Assembly: GCA_029207755.1 (NCBI GenBank)
Contig: JARCOQ010000005.1
Span: forward strand, 59,779,414 to 59,843,413
Direction: 5' to 3'
DNA length: 64,000 bases
Source of the DNA: Chamaea fasciata
Taxonomy: Eukaryota > Chordata > Aves > Passeriformes > Sylviidae
Under the pieces are notes generated by a model, which was not told the DNA's origin, ran no database searches, and saw only the letters and a list, made by a program, of their open reading frames with translations. Positions 1 through 13,800 of the stretch are shown one piece after another (the stretch's first letter is position 1; each line of letters begins with the position of its first letter). The translations under genes were made by a program, and so were the position numbers.

Positions 1-3000
1 AACTCTTTGATCATGGTTGCGACTCTATTTCCACAGGTAGCCTTAACCTACTGTCGCCCATCCTAGTTTATAAGTGTCCTGTTTCCAAGAGGAGCTGATT
101 AATCATAGATTTGTTGAAGTTGTAAGGGACTTCTGGAGGTCATTTAGTCCAAACCCCTGTTTGAAACAGGGTCTTTTAGGATAACTTCACCATCTCCTGA
201 CCTTTGCATCCCTGGCCAGTAACAGGGGGCTGTTTTAGACGTTCTTTTGGCAGATGTTGGGTAAGGTGTATTCTGCACTTAAGTAGTCCATCTACTCCAC
301 TTCAGGAGTAATCTGCCAAAGTATCAGTTTGGTAATAGGGTATCCAGTCTGGCACTTAGGAGAAGGGTTATTTATATTCCTTAGAAGAAGTAGTTTTTAA
401 AAAGTTGGGAGTTCTTAGAAAGTAAGCCTTGCTCAGTGTCACTTTCCATAACTGAGTATAACTGAGCTCCATTTCACTTTCCTTAACAATTGCATTGGTG
501 CCAGTGCCTGTAGCTCTGTAAAACTCATGGCTGAAACAGTTGCTCTGGGAATTGGTACATTCCTTATGTCTCACGTCCCAGAGAAATGCAGCTGCCACTC
601 TCCCTGAGCTTGGCCCTTCAGCTGAAGTCGTCAGTGTTGCGAAGAACACAGGATGACAAGGCCAGGAGGAGGGAGAACAACCACTGTAGGCTAGAGGGCA
701 GGGCTCTGTCTTGGCAGAAAAGGAGTGCTGTGTTTTGGTCTCTCCTGCCAGGACTGCCCCTGAAGGTCAGCTACTCAGTAAAGTATCAGTCATAGAATTA
801 CTTTATTAGAGTGATGTAAATTGTCCTGTGTTTTTAATTTCTCTTAACTTCAAGCAAAGAGGGTATATGACTAACATGTTCATTTCTGCTTTTCAGTATT
901 TGTTGTCCTTGGATCCTGCATAGCAATCCGACTAGGAACAAATCCTGACTGGTTGTTTTTCTGTTGTTTTGTGGGACTGTTCATGTTCTATTCTGCTCAC
1001 TGGCAGACATACGTATCAGGCATACTAAGGTTTGGAAAGTAAGTAGGTATCTTTAGAAATACATGTGGCTTCATGTCTGAGACTGCTAGCTCCTTGATTT
1101 CAGTTTCTTCTTGGTTTAATCCCTGCTTTCTCTTTCTCTCACCGTCTTTCTCATCTCCCTTCCAATCTAGCAGACTTGTGTTTTGCCTGACAAGAACTTG
1201 AAACTCTGCATAATACCGAGGGCTTGTTCTTTTAGCAGCTGATTTTAGCTCTCCATGCTTTGTTTGCATGCATTTGGCTCTTTTGTCTGCAGATTTGTTG
1301 TCAGAACCCATACAAGCCCCGTGCAGGTTCAGGCCAGAGAGGTCGTGTTTACATTGCAGACAAGTGCCCTGTGTAGGAGTAGGGACAGAGCAAGCATCTG
1401 GGTACCTCCCTTTGTAATCTCCCAGCCACAGAACGGTTTCAGCCCCAGGGGACTCTAAACCACATGCATTTTAGAGAAACTGCCCTGCTAATGGCTTTCC
1501 TTTTCATAGTCATCTTCAGTCTTCCTTGGAATGAACTCTCTGCACCCATTGCATCCTCAAGGAGTTCCACAGATCTATGGCAATGCTTGAAGAACTACCC
1601 CACGTTTATGTGAGGGTCTTTTTTTTAATCTGGCTCATACTGGCTTTGATGTCCTTTAGGTTTTATGTCAGGTCAGTTCTAGAGACTGCTGTGATGCTGT
1701 TCATGACTTGATAGAAATTTTATCTGTTTCACTGCAGCATAGGAGAAGTCATGACATTCATGTAGAAGACAGTAATTTCAATTTAACTGCTAATAGTGTG
1801 GGGATTGGTGCACCCTCCTATAGCTGTGGTAGAGCCTGGCCATGGACTTTTGCTGATTTTAAGCAACAAGCTTCGCTTTAGTATAATTACTTCTGAAAAG
1901 AGGAAAAGGTCTGAGACTTCTGTGGCAGCAGAAGTGAAAGTAAGTCATACATGAAGGCTGTTCTTCCTCTAATCCCAATCACTTGCTAAATCACCTGTTC
2001 ATAGTCCTACTTAGCTCTGCCCTGCAGGAAGTGCCTTAGCAGGCAGACAGGCTGGTGATCCCTGCACACTGCATCAAATGCACCTGTCTCTGCAATATTA
2101 GTAAGAACCCTTTTTGATTTGCTGGTAATGCATTTGACCACACAAACTGTAATTCTTCTGCCTGCCTGCACATCCTATTGTTTTTAAAGGAAATCTTGTA
2201 CTGTAAACAAAAATAGGTGCTTTACAGGATACTTTCTGTCCATGACAGTAGGCTGCTCTGAAGGGAGGTGGACTAGGCCATGAGCTCTGGTGTTTTGCAG
2301 ACATGACTGCTTTTCTGTACCTTTTATTCGGGAAGGCACTGAGACTCCTTTACCACATAAAGATTTTGTTAAAAACTTGGTGACTTCTACTTTAATATAA
2401 TGATAGTGCATAGTACAAACTGCGCAGGATGGCCTGGTGTTCCATGGTTACTGTTTAAAGTTAAACAGACACAACTTTTCCACAAGATAACTTATTTCTG
2501 TCCAGTCACAGGCTTTTTTCAAGGCTCTCAATTTTGTTTCTCTTAAGAACAGAGGTGTGAAGAAGGCATTACTGTAGTGCCCCAAATATGATGGTACATA
2601 ATAAGAAGGATGGAAGTTTTCACTTCATGCTATTTCTCAATTAACAGCACTTGATTTTAGAAATAAATCATAAATGAGAGATTGCTAGTGCTGATGGCCA
2701 GGAAGGATCAGAGAGCTGAATAATGTGACATTGTCAGGCTGTGGAATACTGTGCAGTGTCTGAGTAAAGTCTTTGGACTCTGATTTGGGCTCTGTTCCCA
2801 CCAACAGTTTTGAGCCGCTGGAAAATTAAGTATTAAACTTAAGAGCCTCCTTCCACCACCAGCAACAACAAAGGCAATGCAGATTAGAAATCCTGGTATT
2901 AATAGTACAGAGTGCAACCTCTGAACACTTCACATGGCTGCTTTTGCATAAGGTAACCAGCAAGTTCAGCACTGGCTGGGTGGATGTAACACTTCATCCC

Positions 3001-6000
3001 TGGCAGAGGGGGAAGAGCCTACTCCCACCCCACTGTTCCGTGACACTCTGTCATTGGACCTCAAGCCACTTCATGACATGGGCAGAAGTTACAAAGCCTA
3101 CGCTGGACTGGCAAGCTGGACTGGTTCACCTTCCAGTCCAGTGAGCACTACAGCAAATAAAACTGAGGGAATACAACACCTTAGGAAGAAGAGGAGTCCC
3201 CATTCTCTTGGCTTTAAGAGGCCATCAGCACCTCAGCTTATTGTCTAACCAGTTTAAACTCTGGATCCTCTAAGAATCACAGAACTGATGAAATTTAGCA
3301 TATTTTATCACCATCTTTCTGATGAAAGAAGAGAATTTTAACTGATATTATCAAGTTCAGATAATTTTTTTCTATTACCCAAGAGATGATTGCCATCTCC
3401 ACTTAAAAATCCACTGTTTCCTGTGCAGACAGGTCATGTGCTAAGTAAGTAGCAATACGCATTGGTCATAATACCTTAAAACAGCAAATTTATTCCAGCT
3501 GCTAAAAGACAACCTGAACATTGATTATTACTGTTTGCTGGTAACTTTAGTATGAAGATAAGCCACTGCCTCAAAACTTTTGGTACCATAAAAGGTACCT
3601 TTGATATGCACTTGTTTCTGGTCATTATTTTAATTATTTATGTTAAAGGTTAAAAAGTACTGATTTATTTTTTTCGAGTCTTAGCTTCGTGTGAGGTTTC
3701 ATCAACTAAATACAACTATAAAGAGCTGTCTGTCTTGTCTGAGAACAAAAGAAGGTGAAATATGGAGTCTGGACTTCATAGGGGATATAAGGCCACCTTT
3801 TCTAAAATAATGGAGGAAAGCAAGATAGCAATTGTATGTTTTCAGAAATACAGCAAATGCTTACTTATCCTCTGACTCAGTCCTCCCTTGTTTTGCAGGC
3901 TATTTCTCTCAAGTTTTCATGATATGAACCTTAAAGAAATCCCTTCTTTCCCAGCCTGCTTGTTATAGTATCTGCTTTTATATGCTACGCTTTTAATGGA
4001 AATGTTTGTGTTTACTATGAGCTTACCTTAAACCTTTCTTTGATACTTACACATCAAGTCTAAATTCATACAGAATTCTCAAATAGTTAACGATGTATTC
4101 ATTAAAGAGTCTCCCTTTTAAAATTATATGTAGCTTGCTCCAGGAAAGGAGTGTAGCTTTAATTTTAAATCTTAGCCAGAGATGTGTGCACCTTATAGAG
4201 TAACTTTCCCAGTCAAGGAAAGTAATATTCTATATATATTTATATAATTTGAACTACAGTTACTGGGGATTTATTCCCCCCTTCCTCCACACACACTTTA
4301 CACTTACAGAAAAAGTCCTTGAACTAAATCTCTTTTTCTTCCCCTTCACAGAATTGATGTAACTGAAGTTCAGATCGCCATAACAATGCTGCTCTTGATA
4401 TCTGCCTATGGAGGAGCAGCAATATGGGACTATAAGGTGAGTGTGTTTGGTGCTCAGAGTTCCTGCTGAGTATTCTTAACTGTCCACAGTTCCTGTGGTA
4501 TTTGAAGCTGCTCTGGGCAAGTACCATCAACACCTACTAGTTGTGTAATGTTGTTTTAGCTTGTTGTGTAAGTGTAGGTTATTTTAATGTCAGAGTTTAC
4601 TAAGATCTATTGGTGTAACTCCCTGTGCACAGATTTATAGCTACATAGAGGATAAAAGACCCCATCTGCCATATATAAACTTCTGCTCTGGAACTAGTAC
4701 TCCACACATACTTAAGCTTTAGCAGTAGTTTTTGTTCTGGTTTTACATATTTTGTATATTTTATTGTAAGGCATACATTTCAGCTAAATGATATCTTCTA
4801 AAATTTAAGGATTAAATGCTTCAATCTAATGAAACCATGGGATGAAGCCAGGGGCTTTTGGTTACGTCATCCATATTTGTGTCGATGCAGATATATTGAT
4901 TTTTAAGAATTATGTCACAGCCATGTAAATGTAAATATTTATATTTAAAACATTGTTTTCTGTCCCAGAACTTTTCCATATCTCTGGCTTTTATTCTGAT
5001 CTTTAAAGATGCACTTTAGTGGACAGTATCAAAAGATCTTCAACCTTTCTAGGGCCTTTACTCAGATATTTATAGTTCTGACTGATTGTAGTGTGAAGAG
5101 CTGAGACTTACTTTTTCCATACTATTGATAACCTCGAGAAATTAACCTAAATATAAACCACCAAGAAATGAAAACTAGTTCAAAACTTTACTCAGCAATT
5201 AAGAAATGTTAAGCTAAACTTTGTTTCCTTTTCCCAGCCTTTTTTTTCTATTTTCAAAAAGCTTTTTGTTATGTTGGAAAACAAAGTAGGTGCATTAAAC
5301 TTAAATTATGATTAATTTTTTCCTCACTATTGGAATTTGTTGTAGTTATGCTGTATCTCAAAAAACTATATACTCAAAAAATACAGTAAATGGTTTCTAT
5401 TTATTACTTCTTCTTTTAATCCTCTGCTGCTTTTGGAAATTTCCTTGAAACTGCAATTGACTTCAAAAGGTAATAGTTTAATTAAAATTTGTATCTGGAG
5501 ACTATTCACGATAGTCTTGTAATATGCAAAGATACAGCATACAAATAACATGCCAAAACACACTGCAGGCAGATGGTGTTTGTGTTTCCTGTGGATCAGT
5601 GTTGTTTTATCCAGTGGAACAGAAGGAACTATCCCTCTTCCTGCTCCTATATCATGGTGATTGATGGCAGTAGTCTGTCATGTTTTTGCTTATTTGGTGA
5701 AAATATTTGAAGAACACATTAAGGAGGAGCAGAGTAAGATTTAGCTGAATTTCAGGAACGGAACTTAAGCGCTCAGTAGTGGAGTTTAAGCATTACAAAA
5801 GATACTTGTTTTCTCTTAGTAAGGAAACAAATTTTAAACACTGTTGTCCTGAGCTTGTTCCCAGGAAAGTGAGGGTTCAAATAAAACATTTGTTTAGTAG
5901 GTAAGAGCACCTGCTTTAATCACTTCTTTAAAAAGGTGTTGTGTGCTTAACTTTTATTATCTTTCTCTTGTTTTGTTGTGGTTTGTTTTTTCTTTTTTTG

Positions 6001-7850
6001 TTTTGATTTCTTTTGTGTTCTGCTAAGGTCCCTTTGCTGGGCTTAGAACTGAAGTTCTTTGCAGTTATTGGCATCCTGTGTGGAACAGCACTTTCTTTTT
6101 TCAATTACTTCCGTGTCATCTTTGGTGGAGGGGTTGGAAAGAATGGATCTACAATAGCAGTAAGTTGTTCTAAAAATCAAAATGGGGTTTGAATCATTTC
6201 TACCCATAATTTACTGCGTTTCAGACAATCCATAAGGGTTTTATTTGTTTTAAGCATTTAAGCAGACAGGCATGTGAGTGTTAGATGGCTAAAACAAAGT
6301 TCCTTATTTACCTTTTCTGCCTGTTACTGGATTTCTTCTGTCATGGGAAACAGCAGTGAATTTTCTTAAAAAATTGATTAGTGGTCACTGCAAAGGGTAC
6401 TAAAAACAGTGGTGTAATGCTAATGGATTTTGACAAGTTTTGACAACTCTGGTTTTGTTTAATGTTTGCAATATGTATAAAAATGGGACTTTACTGTGTG
6501 ATTGAAGTTTATGACAAATTATCCACCCCTTTATATCTTAGGGAACAAGTGTTCTTTCACCAGGCCTGCACATTGGACTGCTTATCACACTGGCCATTAC
6601 AATTTATAAAAAGTCTACAACTCAGCTGTTCGAAAAACATTCTTGCCTGTATGTCTTGACATTTGGGCTTGTGAATGCCAAAATCTCACAGAAGTTGGTG
6701 GTAAGTCAGTCCTAAAACTAAACTGGTTCTTGTCTTGACATTTACTGGATTGGGAGGGCACTGTTTTCCCATTTTGCTTTGCTACTGTATTACCAGAATA
6801 CAGTAATTAAGTAATTAAGTGTTGCCACCTAAGAAGAGGCCTGCTACCTAGTTAACTTTCTGCTAGGGAAAGCCAAAATTTTCAAGTTATACTTGAAAAC
6901 AACATTTCAAGTGGATAGTGTTTGTTTTCAGTGATACACTTGCATAGTCTTAAAGGTTTGAATACTGGACAGTGGGGAACCCCTGCAGAAAGCTGAAATG
7001 CACAGGTTTAGATGTAACTTGCAAGAGGACATTGCTGGGCAAGGATGTGACGCCTGTTTGCTGGTAGTTACACCAATCTTGCACACTTTTTAATTTATGT
7101 TTTTTTAAACATAGGTGGCTCACATGACAAAAAGTGAAATTTGTCTTCAGGATTCTGCATTTATTGGGCCAGGACTTCTGTTTTTGGACCAGTACTTCAA
7201 CAGTTTCATTGATGAATATATTGTTCTGTGGATAGCATTGGTAAGTGGTTTGTACTTTTTGTTTGGACTGTGCTTTAAGGAATGGATAGAGAGCTGTCCC
7301 TGTCATTCTGCTCTGCCAATTCTGACTTGCTCACATTTCTGTGGTCACTGCAGAGGAAGTGCCATGTAGATATGTTTTGGGAGCTGACTGGCTTGCTTTC
7401 CTTGGAACAGAGATGTGAATGCAAATTTATACATCTCTCCTGAAATTATGCTTTAGTCCATGTGGGTTTTTTAAAGTCCTTCTGTGAACTGCAGATGAAC
7501 TTTTTTTTTACCAGATCTTGTAAGTGTTTAGTGCTGTTGGGGTTTTGTGATGGTTTTCTTTTTAATTCTAAACTAGACCACTCTGTAGATGTATGTTACA
7601 ATGATGTATGTATGTCACACTTTTCACTTGCATAAATTCTGATTAAAGTATAGCATATTTATAGTAGGGACAATTAAAAAATGTATTTTTTAACCTGTTC
7701 TGTTTTGTTCTTTTGAAGTTCATATCCTTGTTTGATATGCTGAGATATGCCAGTGGTGTGTGCCTACAGATTGCTGCTCATCTTCATATACATGTCTTCA
7801 GAATTTCATCTCATCAAGCTCCTGAGCAGGTTCAAAACCATAATGACTGA
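1..7850 (+). CDS. CHPT1: Choline phosphotransferase 1, C-terminal exons (5' end outside window)
   Basis: Golgi membrane enzyme that transfers phosphocholine from CDP-choline to diacylglycerol, the last Kennedy-pathway step to phosphatidylcholine. Seven coding exons: 1-36 (partial), 897-1038, 4352-4436, 6028-6159, 6542-6700, 7115-7240 and 7719-7850, TGA at 7848-7850. All introns are GT-AG and phases match. The first exon reads [11 protein letters not shown], the end of the CDP-alcohol phosphotransferase motif with its last two aspartates. Later exons carry the hydrophobic membrane segments and conserved stretches such as [19 protein letters not shown] and [15 protein letters not shown]. About 269 codons are present; the remainder lies upstream. 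The end HQAPEQVQ matches CHPT1 rather than its paralogue CEPT1, which ends differently. The residues after it (NHND) are fewer than in human as I remember it. Confidence 0.95.
101..205 (-). repeat. CR1 LINE fragment, minus strand
   Basis: Starts with AATCATAGA, the reverse complement of the CR1 3' terminal repeat, then continues as the usual reverse CR1 tail (AGGGACTTCTGGAGGTCATT, AGTCCAAACCCCTG, AAACAGGGTC). It lies in the CHPT1 intron between exons 1-36 and 897-1038. Similarity fades after about 205, so the far boundary is soft. Confidence 0.7.
1039..4351 (+). other. CHPT1: CHPT1 intron of 3.3 kb
   Basis: Bounded by donor GTAAGT at 1039 and a pyrimidine-rich acceptor ending AG at 4351. I see no further exon, RNA gene or recognisable repeat. 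Short open frames here on both strands have no family resemblance. Confidence 0.6.
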
Positions 7851-8935
7851 TTAAATAGGTCAAGGACAAGAGAAGAAGCAGTTAGGGGAACAAAGCAGCC
7901 TGTTTTTTGGGAAGACAGATTAAGCTTTTGAGCAAAACAGTTTCATGAGAAAGTTCACTATGTTTCAGACATTACCAGATGTTAGAATTAGTAGATACAA
8001 CGTTGTACAGATGCTGTTGTACTTTTGAACCAGTACATACTTCCCTGTGTTTCAGACCACAAATACTGCATTTGAAAATGTTGCCATTTCCTGTTAGGTA
8101 ACTTTAATTCTGTACTTCTCTTCTGGTGAATGTAGATGCAAACCAAGGTGCTACCAACCAGAATTTGAAGAGGAATTTCATGTTTCCCTAACCCAATTGT
8201 CTAATCTTGTTGCATTCGTTTCTAAAGTTTTGTTGGAACTGCTCTGAAGTGGTTGTCAGATATACTAACGAATTCAATCCTGCATTATTAAGACTGGTAA
8301 AATGAGGCAGCCATGAGGTAAAAATCACTCAATCTCCCTTCTGGTACTTCTAAGGAACAAGCTGTTAGATCAGCAGATAAAGGAAGTACAGCTCAGGAAA
8401 ATTTTCTTCTTCTTCAAAGTACCGTTATGAGTGCCTTTAGAATTCATGCATTCTCTAATATCTAAGTACATAACCGACTGCTACCACATAAAACTTTAGC
8501 TTGCACTTTCTTCCAAGGCCAGTTTCTGGCTTTGTGGTCATAGTCAGGTTAGTCTCATTGCACTTCATCCTTATCTAGACTAGAGGTAGCTGTGTAAGGA
8601 CAGGACTCTTAACTTTAGGCATTCTAACTTATATCTGTAAGCCCATGCAAGTGAAGGACAAAGTTTATTGATAAACTTCAATGCCTGTGGCTCCAGCACT
8701 GCAGCCCACCTGTAATTCCCTCTGTGGTGTTTTTGCTATCACTGTGTTCATTTACCTTACAATTGTTCCTATTATCTCATAGCTACCATTGTACTTTATC
8801 CGAACAAAACTGAACCGTAATGTAAAACTCTCCAAAACAGGAACTCAGGCTCAATATCAGCCTTTCTCTTCCTTTAAGAACTGGGCACCATAATATGTCC
8901 AAAAGGACTGTTGCAATAAAGAATGCCATGGTTTG
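7851..8935 (+). other. CHPT1: CHPT1 3' UTR
   Basis: AT-rich, non-coding sequence between the CHPT1 stop and the first canonical forward polyadenylation signal. No other AATAAA occurs on this strand in between, giving a 3' UTR of about 1.07-1.09 kb. The cleavage point is inferred from the signal, not seen. Confidence 0.6.
8915..8920 (+). promoter_or_regulatory. CHPT1: CHPT1 polyadenylation signal AATAAA
   Basis: Canonical hexamer in GCAATAAAGAATG, the first one on the plus strand after the stop codon. A T/G-rich stretch (GGTTTGTTTTA) follows 11 bases later, as expected of a downstream element. Alternative sites further on, for example near 9488, cannot be excluded. Confidence 0.6.
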
Positions 8936-10894
8936 TTTTAAAAACACTACTACTGCAGCTTCCTACCTGCTTATTATTCAAAAAATACTCCTGAGGCATT
9001 CAAGGAACTTTTAAGGTGGTTGTTGGGGGTGGTGTATTGTCTGTTGGTCTGGAGGGAATAGAATAACATCAACCACCTTCCTGCTTAAGGAGAATATAAT
9101 GATCCTTTTGAGGGATAACTGTAACAGTTACTGCCAAAGAACTACAACTCAAAGTGATTAATATCAATTCAGAATGAATCCTACTACTCCTGTTTGAGGC
9201 TGGAAATGACACAGCATCTGCACATGAATTTAGCCTGAACCCAGACCACAGTCAAATAGAAAAGATGGTAATGATCATTTTACTTTGGCTGAATACTGTA
9301 AGCATATTAACCTCCTGATGAAAAGACACAGGCAACATTTTTAGAGTGAAATGAGTGGGTACTCAACAATGATCAAAACTGTATCCTGGCATAGTAAGTA
9401 TAAGTAGTTTTGAGGATATGATTTAAGTATGTGGATAACAGGAAACTAATGCAGAAATCACTCAGAAAACCAGAACCATGACTCAATACTAACAAATAAA
9501 ACCAGAACCAGGAGATAAGATGCTAACAAATAACCTATTGAAGATCTGAAGCAGAACCTGTCACCTATTTCACAGCCTCCTGTAATTGTGCTCAGAGGGC
9601 CGAGACTTAGTAGTGACAAATCAGCATTGTTACTAGTTACCCACGAGAGGCCCACATCGCCTCCTGCATCAGTGTGGCAGTGTCACTTCCATGTCTGCTC
9701 CTGTCCTGAATCCTAGCAGAGGCAGATCAACAAGTTCCATACTCATCACAACCAAACAGCTGAAGTTACTGCAAGTTAGTCACTACTAAGCTGGCTTCCA
9801 GACCTGTAGAAGCATCATCAAATGACTTGACTCTGACTTAAAAAATGCTAGTAGGCTGAGAAGAAAAATATGGTTTTGAAATACATTGTTGTGAAAACAT
9901 CCCATTTTGTGTGTGTGGATAGTTTTTATCTACTGTTGTATTACGGTATTAAATATGTTGGCAACTACCTGATTTTTAAAAGTAGATATTCAGGTGTAAT
10001 GGTTTTCTATAAAAACAAACTGCATGCACACTAAGCCACTTTAGTTTATACTTATTTACTGTAACGAGATACATGAAAGATAAATGCTTTACCCTTAAAA
10101 CTCAGGCCTCCCTAAATTGCTAGTCATTTGGAATTGCAAAAAGTAATCTTCCATCTCAAAGGCGTGTAACAGCCTGTACTAAATAAATGAGGTAGATTTC
10201 TTCCAGCAGTGGTTCTACAAAAAGTAGATCCCAAAACACATAATGTTTAATTATCGTTACTTGAGCTGATATATTAAGCTCATCATTTAACTAAAAAAAA
10301 CATTTTCTGGACAAATCATAGCAGTTTATAAATCTCTTACTAATACAAAGATAGTATAATGCCTAGATTAACAAAAGAGTTAACAAAATTTACTTTAATT
10401 TACTATAATACACATTAAACAGTTCTATCTGAGCTATGTCATACCCTGTGAATTTTTATAACAGCTAATATATCAGCAGACTGAATGTTGAAACTGAAAA
10501 CCTGCAGCTTATTAGAAATGCTTCTATTTGCACAATGTACCTATAGGCCTCAAGTTATTATGTAAAATATGGGTAATGCATGTTTCATTCATTCTTCCCC
10601 TTGTTACAATTTTGTATTAGAAAAAAGTCAAACAATTTAAACAGTCCAATGCTATTGGAAGTGGAAATGAAATTTTTAAAAATCAGCTGAACAGACAGTG
10701 AATGCTTTGGGGTCCATACTGCCCCTCACTAATAAAAGCTTACTAAGATATGTTCTTAGAACATTAACAGACAAGATTAGAACAGTCCAGGAAAGAGTTT
10801 AATCGGAACCTTGAAAGATTTAAATCTCAACATCTTTCTAATGCCTGTACTTGTATCATGCTGCTTAGGTACGAGTTGCTCCTCCACTGAGCCA
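8936..10894. other. Convergent intergenic gap CHPT1 / SYCP3 3' ends
   Basis: AT-rich sequence with no supported gene. It must contain the 3' UTR of SYCP3 (reverse strand), but no canonical reverse AATAAA was found. Variant ATTAAA signals on the minus strand occur at 10798-10803 and 10394-10399, giving a 3' UTR of roughly 0.1 or 0.5 kb. The two transcripts probably end tail to tail about 1.5-2 kb apart. Confidence 0.5.
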
Positions 10895-13800
10895 TCAGAA
10901 TAACATGGACTGAAGAGACTTGCGAACAGTTGCCATCTCCTGCTGTTGCTGTCACAAGAAAAGGAGATAATGCTGAACAAATGCTGTATCAATGTGATTC
11001 CTTTGAATTAAATGAATGTCAAATGACTTTTAATTGGATGTTCTATTTTTGCATTTAACTGACTTCATAGGCCTGATACTTACAGTGTCCATCATAATCT
11101 TCTTCTGCAACATTGCCATTTCCTTGCGAAGTTCATTTTGGGCACCAGCCAGAAGACTTTCATTGCTCTTCTCCAGCTCTTCCATGCTCTGAAGGATAAT
11201 ATTAATTCTGAACTCCTCAATGTCAAGGGGTTCATTTAAAGCAACCAAACAAATCAATCACTATTCATACTGCAATTTAATTTTTACAGTGATCAGAGAT
11301 AATTGATGAGTTTGTCACAGAAGTCTGTGGCAGAGGAATCATACAGGACTTCATACTCCAGTCTACATTCCTATTTAAACAGTATGTACCCTGAGAGGAA
11401 AATAGAATCCTCCAGTCAGCCTCTGTGAGGTCTCAGCTACTTAATTCTGCATTTCAATTAAGATAAAAGTTCTACAAGAAGAGATTGAAGAGACATCTGT
11501 CAGGAATTCTAGGGGTTCAATATTATGACAACCTTGTGGGACTTGAAGTGGGAAGTATAAGCCCCACAATGTTTATTTGCACACTTCTCCCCAAATAAGC
11601 CAGATAAAACTCCCTGGTTATCTTCCCTTTTTTTACATACAGTTACACTGTGTATGTGTCTAGTTGCATTTTCATTAATTTGTATTTATTTAAGCTTATT
11701 TGAGGCTTGACTTCTACCTTTTGATCTTTTTTGAGGGGAAAAATCAAAGTAATACTTGACCTTCTGTTCAGTTTTTCCTCTTTGAAGAAAAAATTTTTGA
11801 CATTTTGGCTATTATTTATTAATGCTTCTGTAATATACTCAGTAAATTCTGACTATTTTAAACTAAGAGTTGCTCCATTTCAGATTATTTTTATCAACTA
11901 CCAGGCGTGAAAAAAAACCCAAACCAAACACCAAGCTTATCATAAGTGAAATTTCAAAACCAGCTAGGAAATTACTTGAACTGAAATTAAGGTTTGTCAG
12001 AAACTGACAGACTTTATTCTGCCCCATGTATTGGGGGCCGTGGAGCAGGTGAAGCCACACCTGGAGTGCCAGGTCCAGTTCAGACTCCTGGGTACAAGGG
12101 AGACATGGACATACAGGATAGAGCCCAGCAAAGGGTTGTGAAGATGATTTAGGCACAGAAGATTTTCCATTGTGAGGAAAGCCTTTAACTAAAAAAGTAA
12201 AATTTTTGTGTGGTTGTACTCAAAAAAAGGTTTTTTTGCTTGCTGTCTAGTATGTTAGTTACGTTGTTAAAGAAATATCAAATAACTTCAAACAGTGAAA
12301 TAATACAGCTTTCTTAAGTGATGTGATAAGGATGAGCTACCTTCCAAGAAAAAGATTTACCTTTAAGAATTGCTCATAGAGTTGCTTAATGGTTTTCAGT
12401 CTCTGACTTTGAACTATTCTTGCCTGTTGAAAGACTTTTTGTTGCTGACGAAACATATTCTGAAGCAGAAGCAAAAGAAAAACATAATTGCATCAGTTGT
12501 TAACCAGAGTGCTTGGACAGCACACCAATGTCATTTTTCAGAGTCAGAAATTCTGCCTTCATTGGAAATCTGTGCCTGGTAACGTGGATCTCTGCCTGGA
12601 GAAGTTACCCTGGCTTTTACTAACAAAAGTAAGACTGAAGACTGGATTAAGCCCCAGTTCACTTCCTGAGGTCACTTGCAAGCTGAATTATCCCTGTAAA
12701 ATCCCATGAGGATTTCTATGCCCCACATCTTCTTTGGGTATCCCAGAGGAATATGCTACCCAGGGAAAAGCAATACTTGCAAATGTGTTGGAAGGACAAA
12801 CACAGCAACAGCACATGATTACATTCCATTGTACAGCTCCTATCTTCTTTCAGTGATCAAATTCTCTTACATTTATTATAAACAGGCATATTTTAAGCAA
12901 TGCATGCTAAAAGACAACTACTTTCCTTTATTCCTTTGTTCCCTGAACCCAAAGACTATGGATGGACAGAAACAGCACGTCTTTCTTCTCCTTAAATGGT
13001 CTATGCTTTCCTCAATCTGTTTGCTGGCCTAGGCCATCACTTAACAGTGTTTATAAACTTGCAATAAAGTTTATGAATGCACCCCTCTTCCCAAACTTAA
13101 ACAGTCACATGTTTAAACTACATAAGTTGTTTTTACATTTCTTGAGTATCGAAACAACAATATTCCCTCCTTGTGGAAAATACAATGAAACTCCTGCCCT
13201 GCTGGAAACTCACCGCTAGTTTCTCTTCCTGCTCCTCTGCCTTTTGCACATCTACATCCCATTGCTGAAATAAAGTCAGGAACTGCTGGGAGAACTCATG
13301 ATTGAGCTTCTGCCTATAAACAGACACTATCTGTAAGTATGACAAATGCTGCAGGGAATTACAAGGAAAGCTAAGGTTCAACATACATGTGGAATAAAAT
13401 AAAAGCTGGCATGGATAAAGAAATAGGCTATTTTCACATCTGAGCCCATTTAAATACTGCATGTTTTGAAAAACTGAACATACACACACACTGAGTGGAT
13501 GTGGAATATATCTATAGAGACAGCACTCCCATAAAATACTGGTTAAAAAGAAATTGTAACAGCTCTTCTTCCTAACAGTGTCAGGTTTTCTGAGATTTAC
13601 CATGTTTTTCTAATCCAATTACAGATGCTTGCTTTAACACAAGGGGTTTATGATGCAAAACTGATAAGCTCATTTCTTAAAATTCTGTTCATACAAATTT
13701 CAAGTGCAAATAAATGTAGAACAACACCAAGACAGTTAAAAGTATTGCTGAGTTTTAGTTTTTAGGTGTCTCCTTTTTCACTTTGCTCTATCTCTGGTAT

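Noticed and set aside
13133..13603. 156-codon minus frame as one protein
   Set aside because: It is SYCP3 exon 13313-13214 with flanking intron translated.
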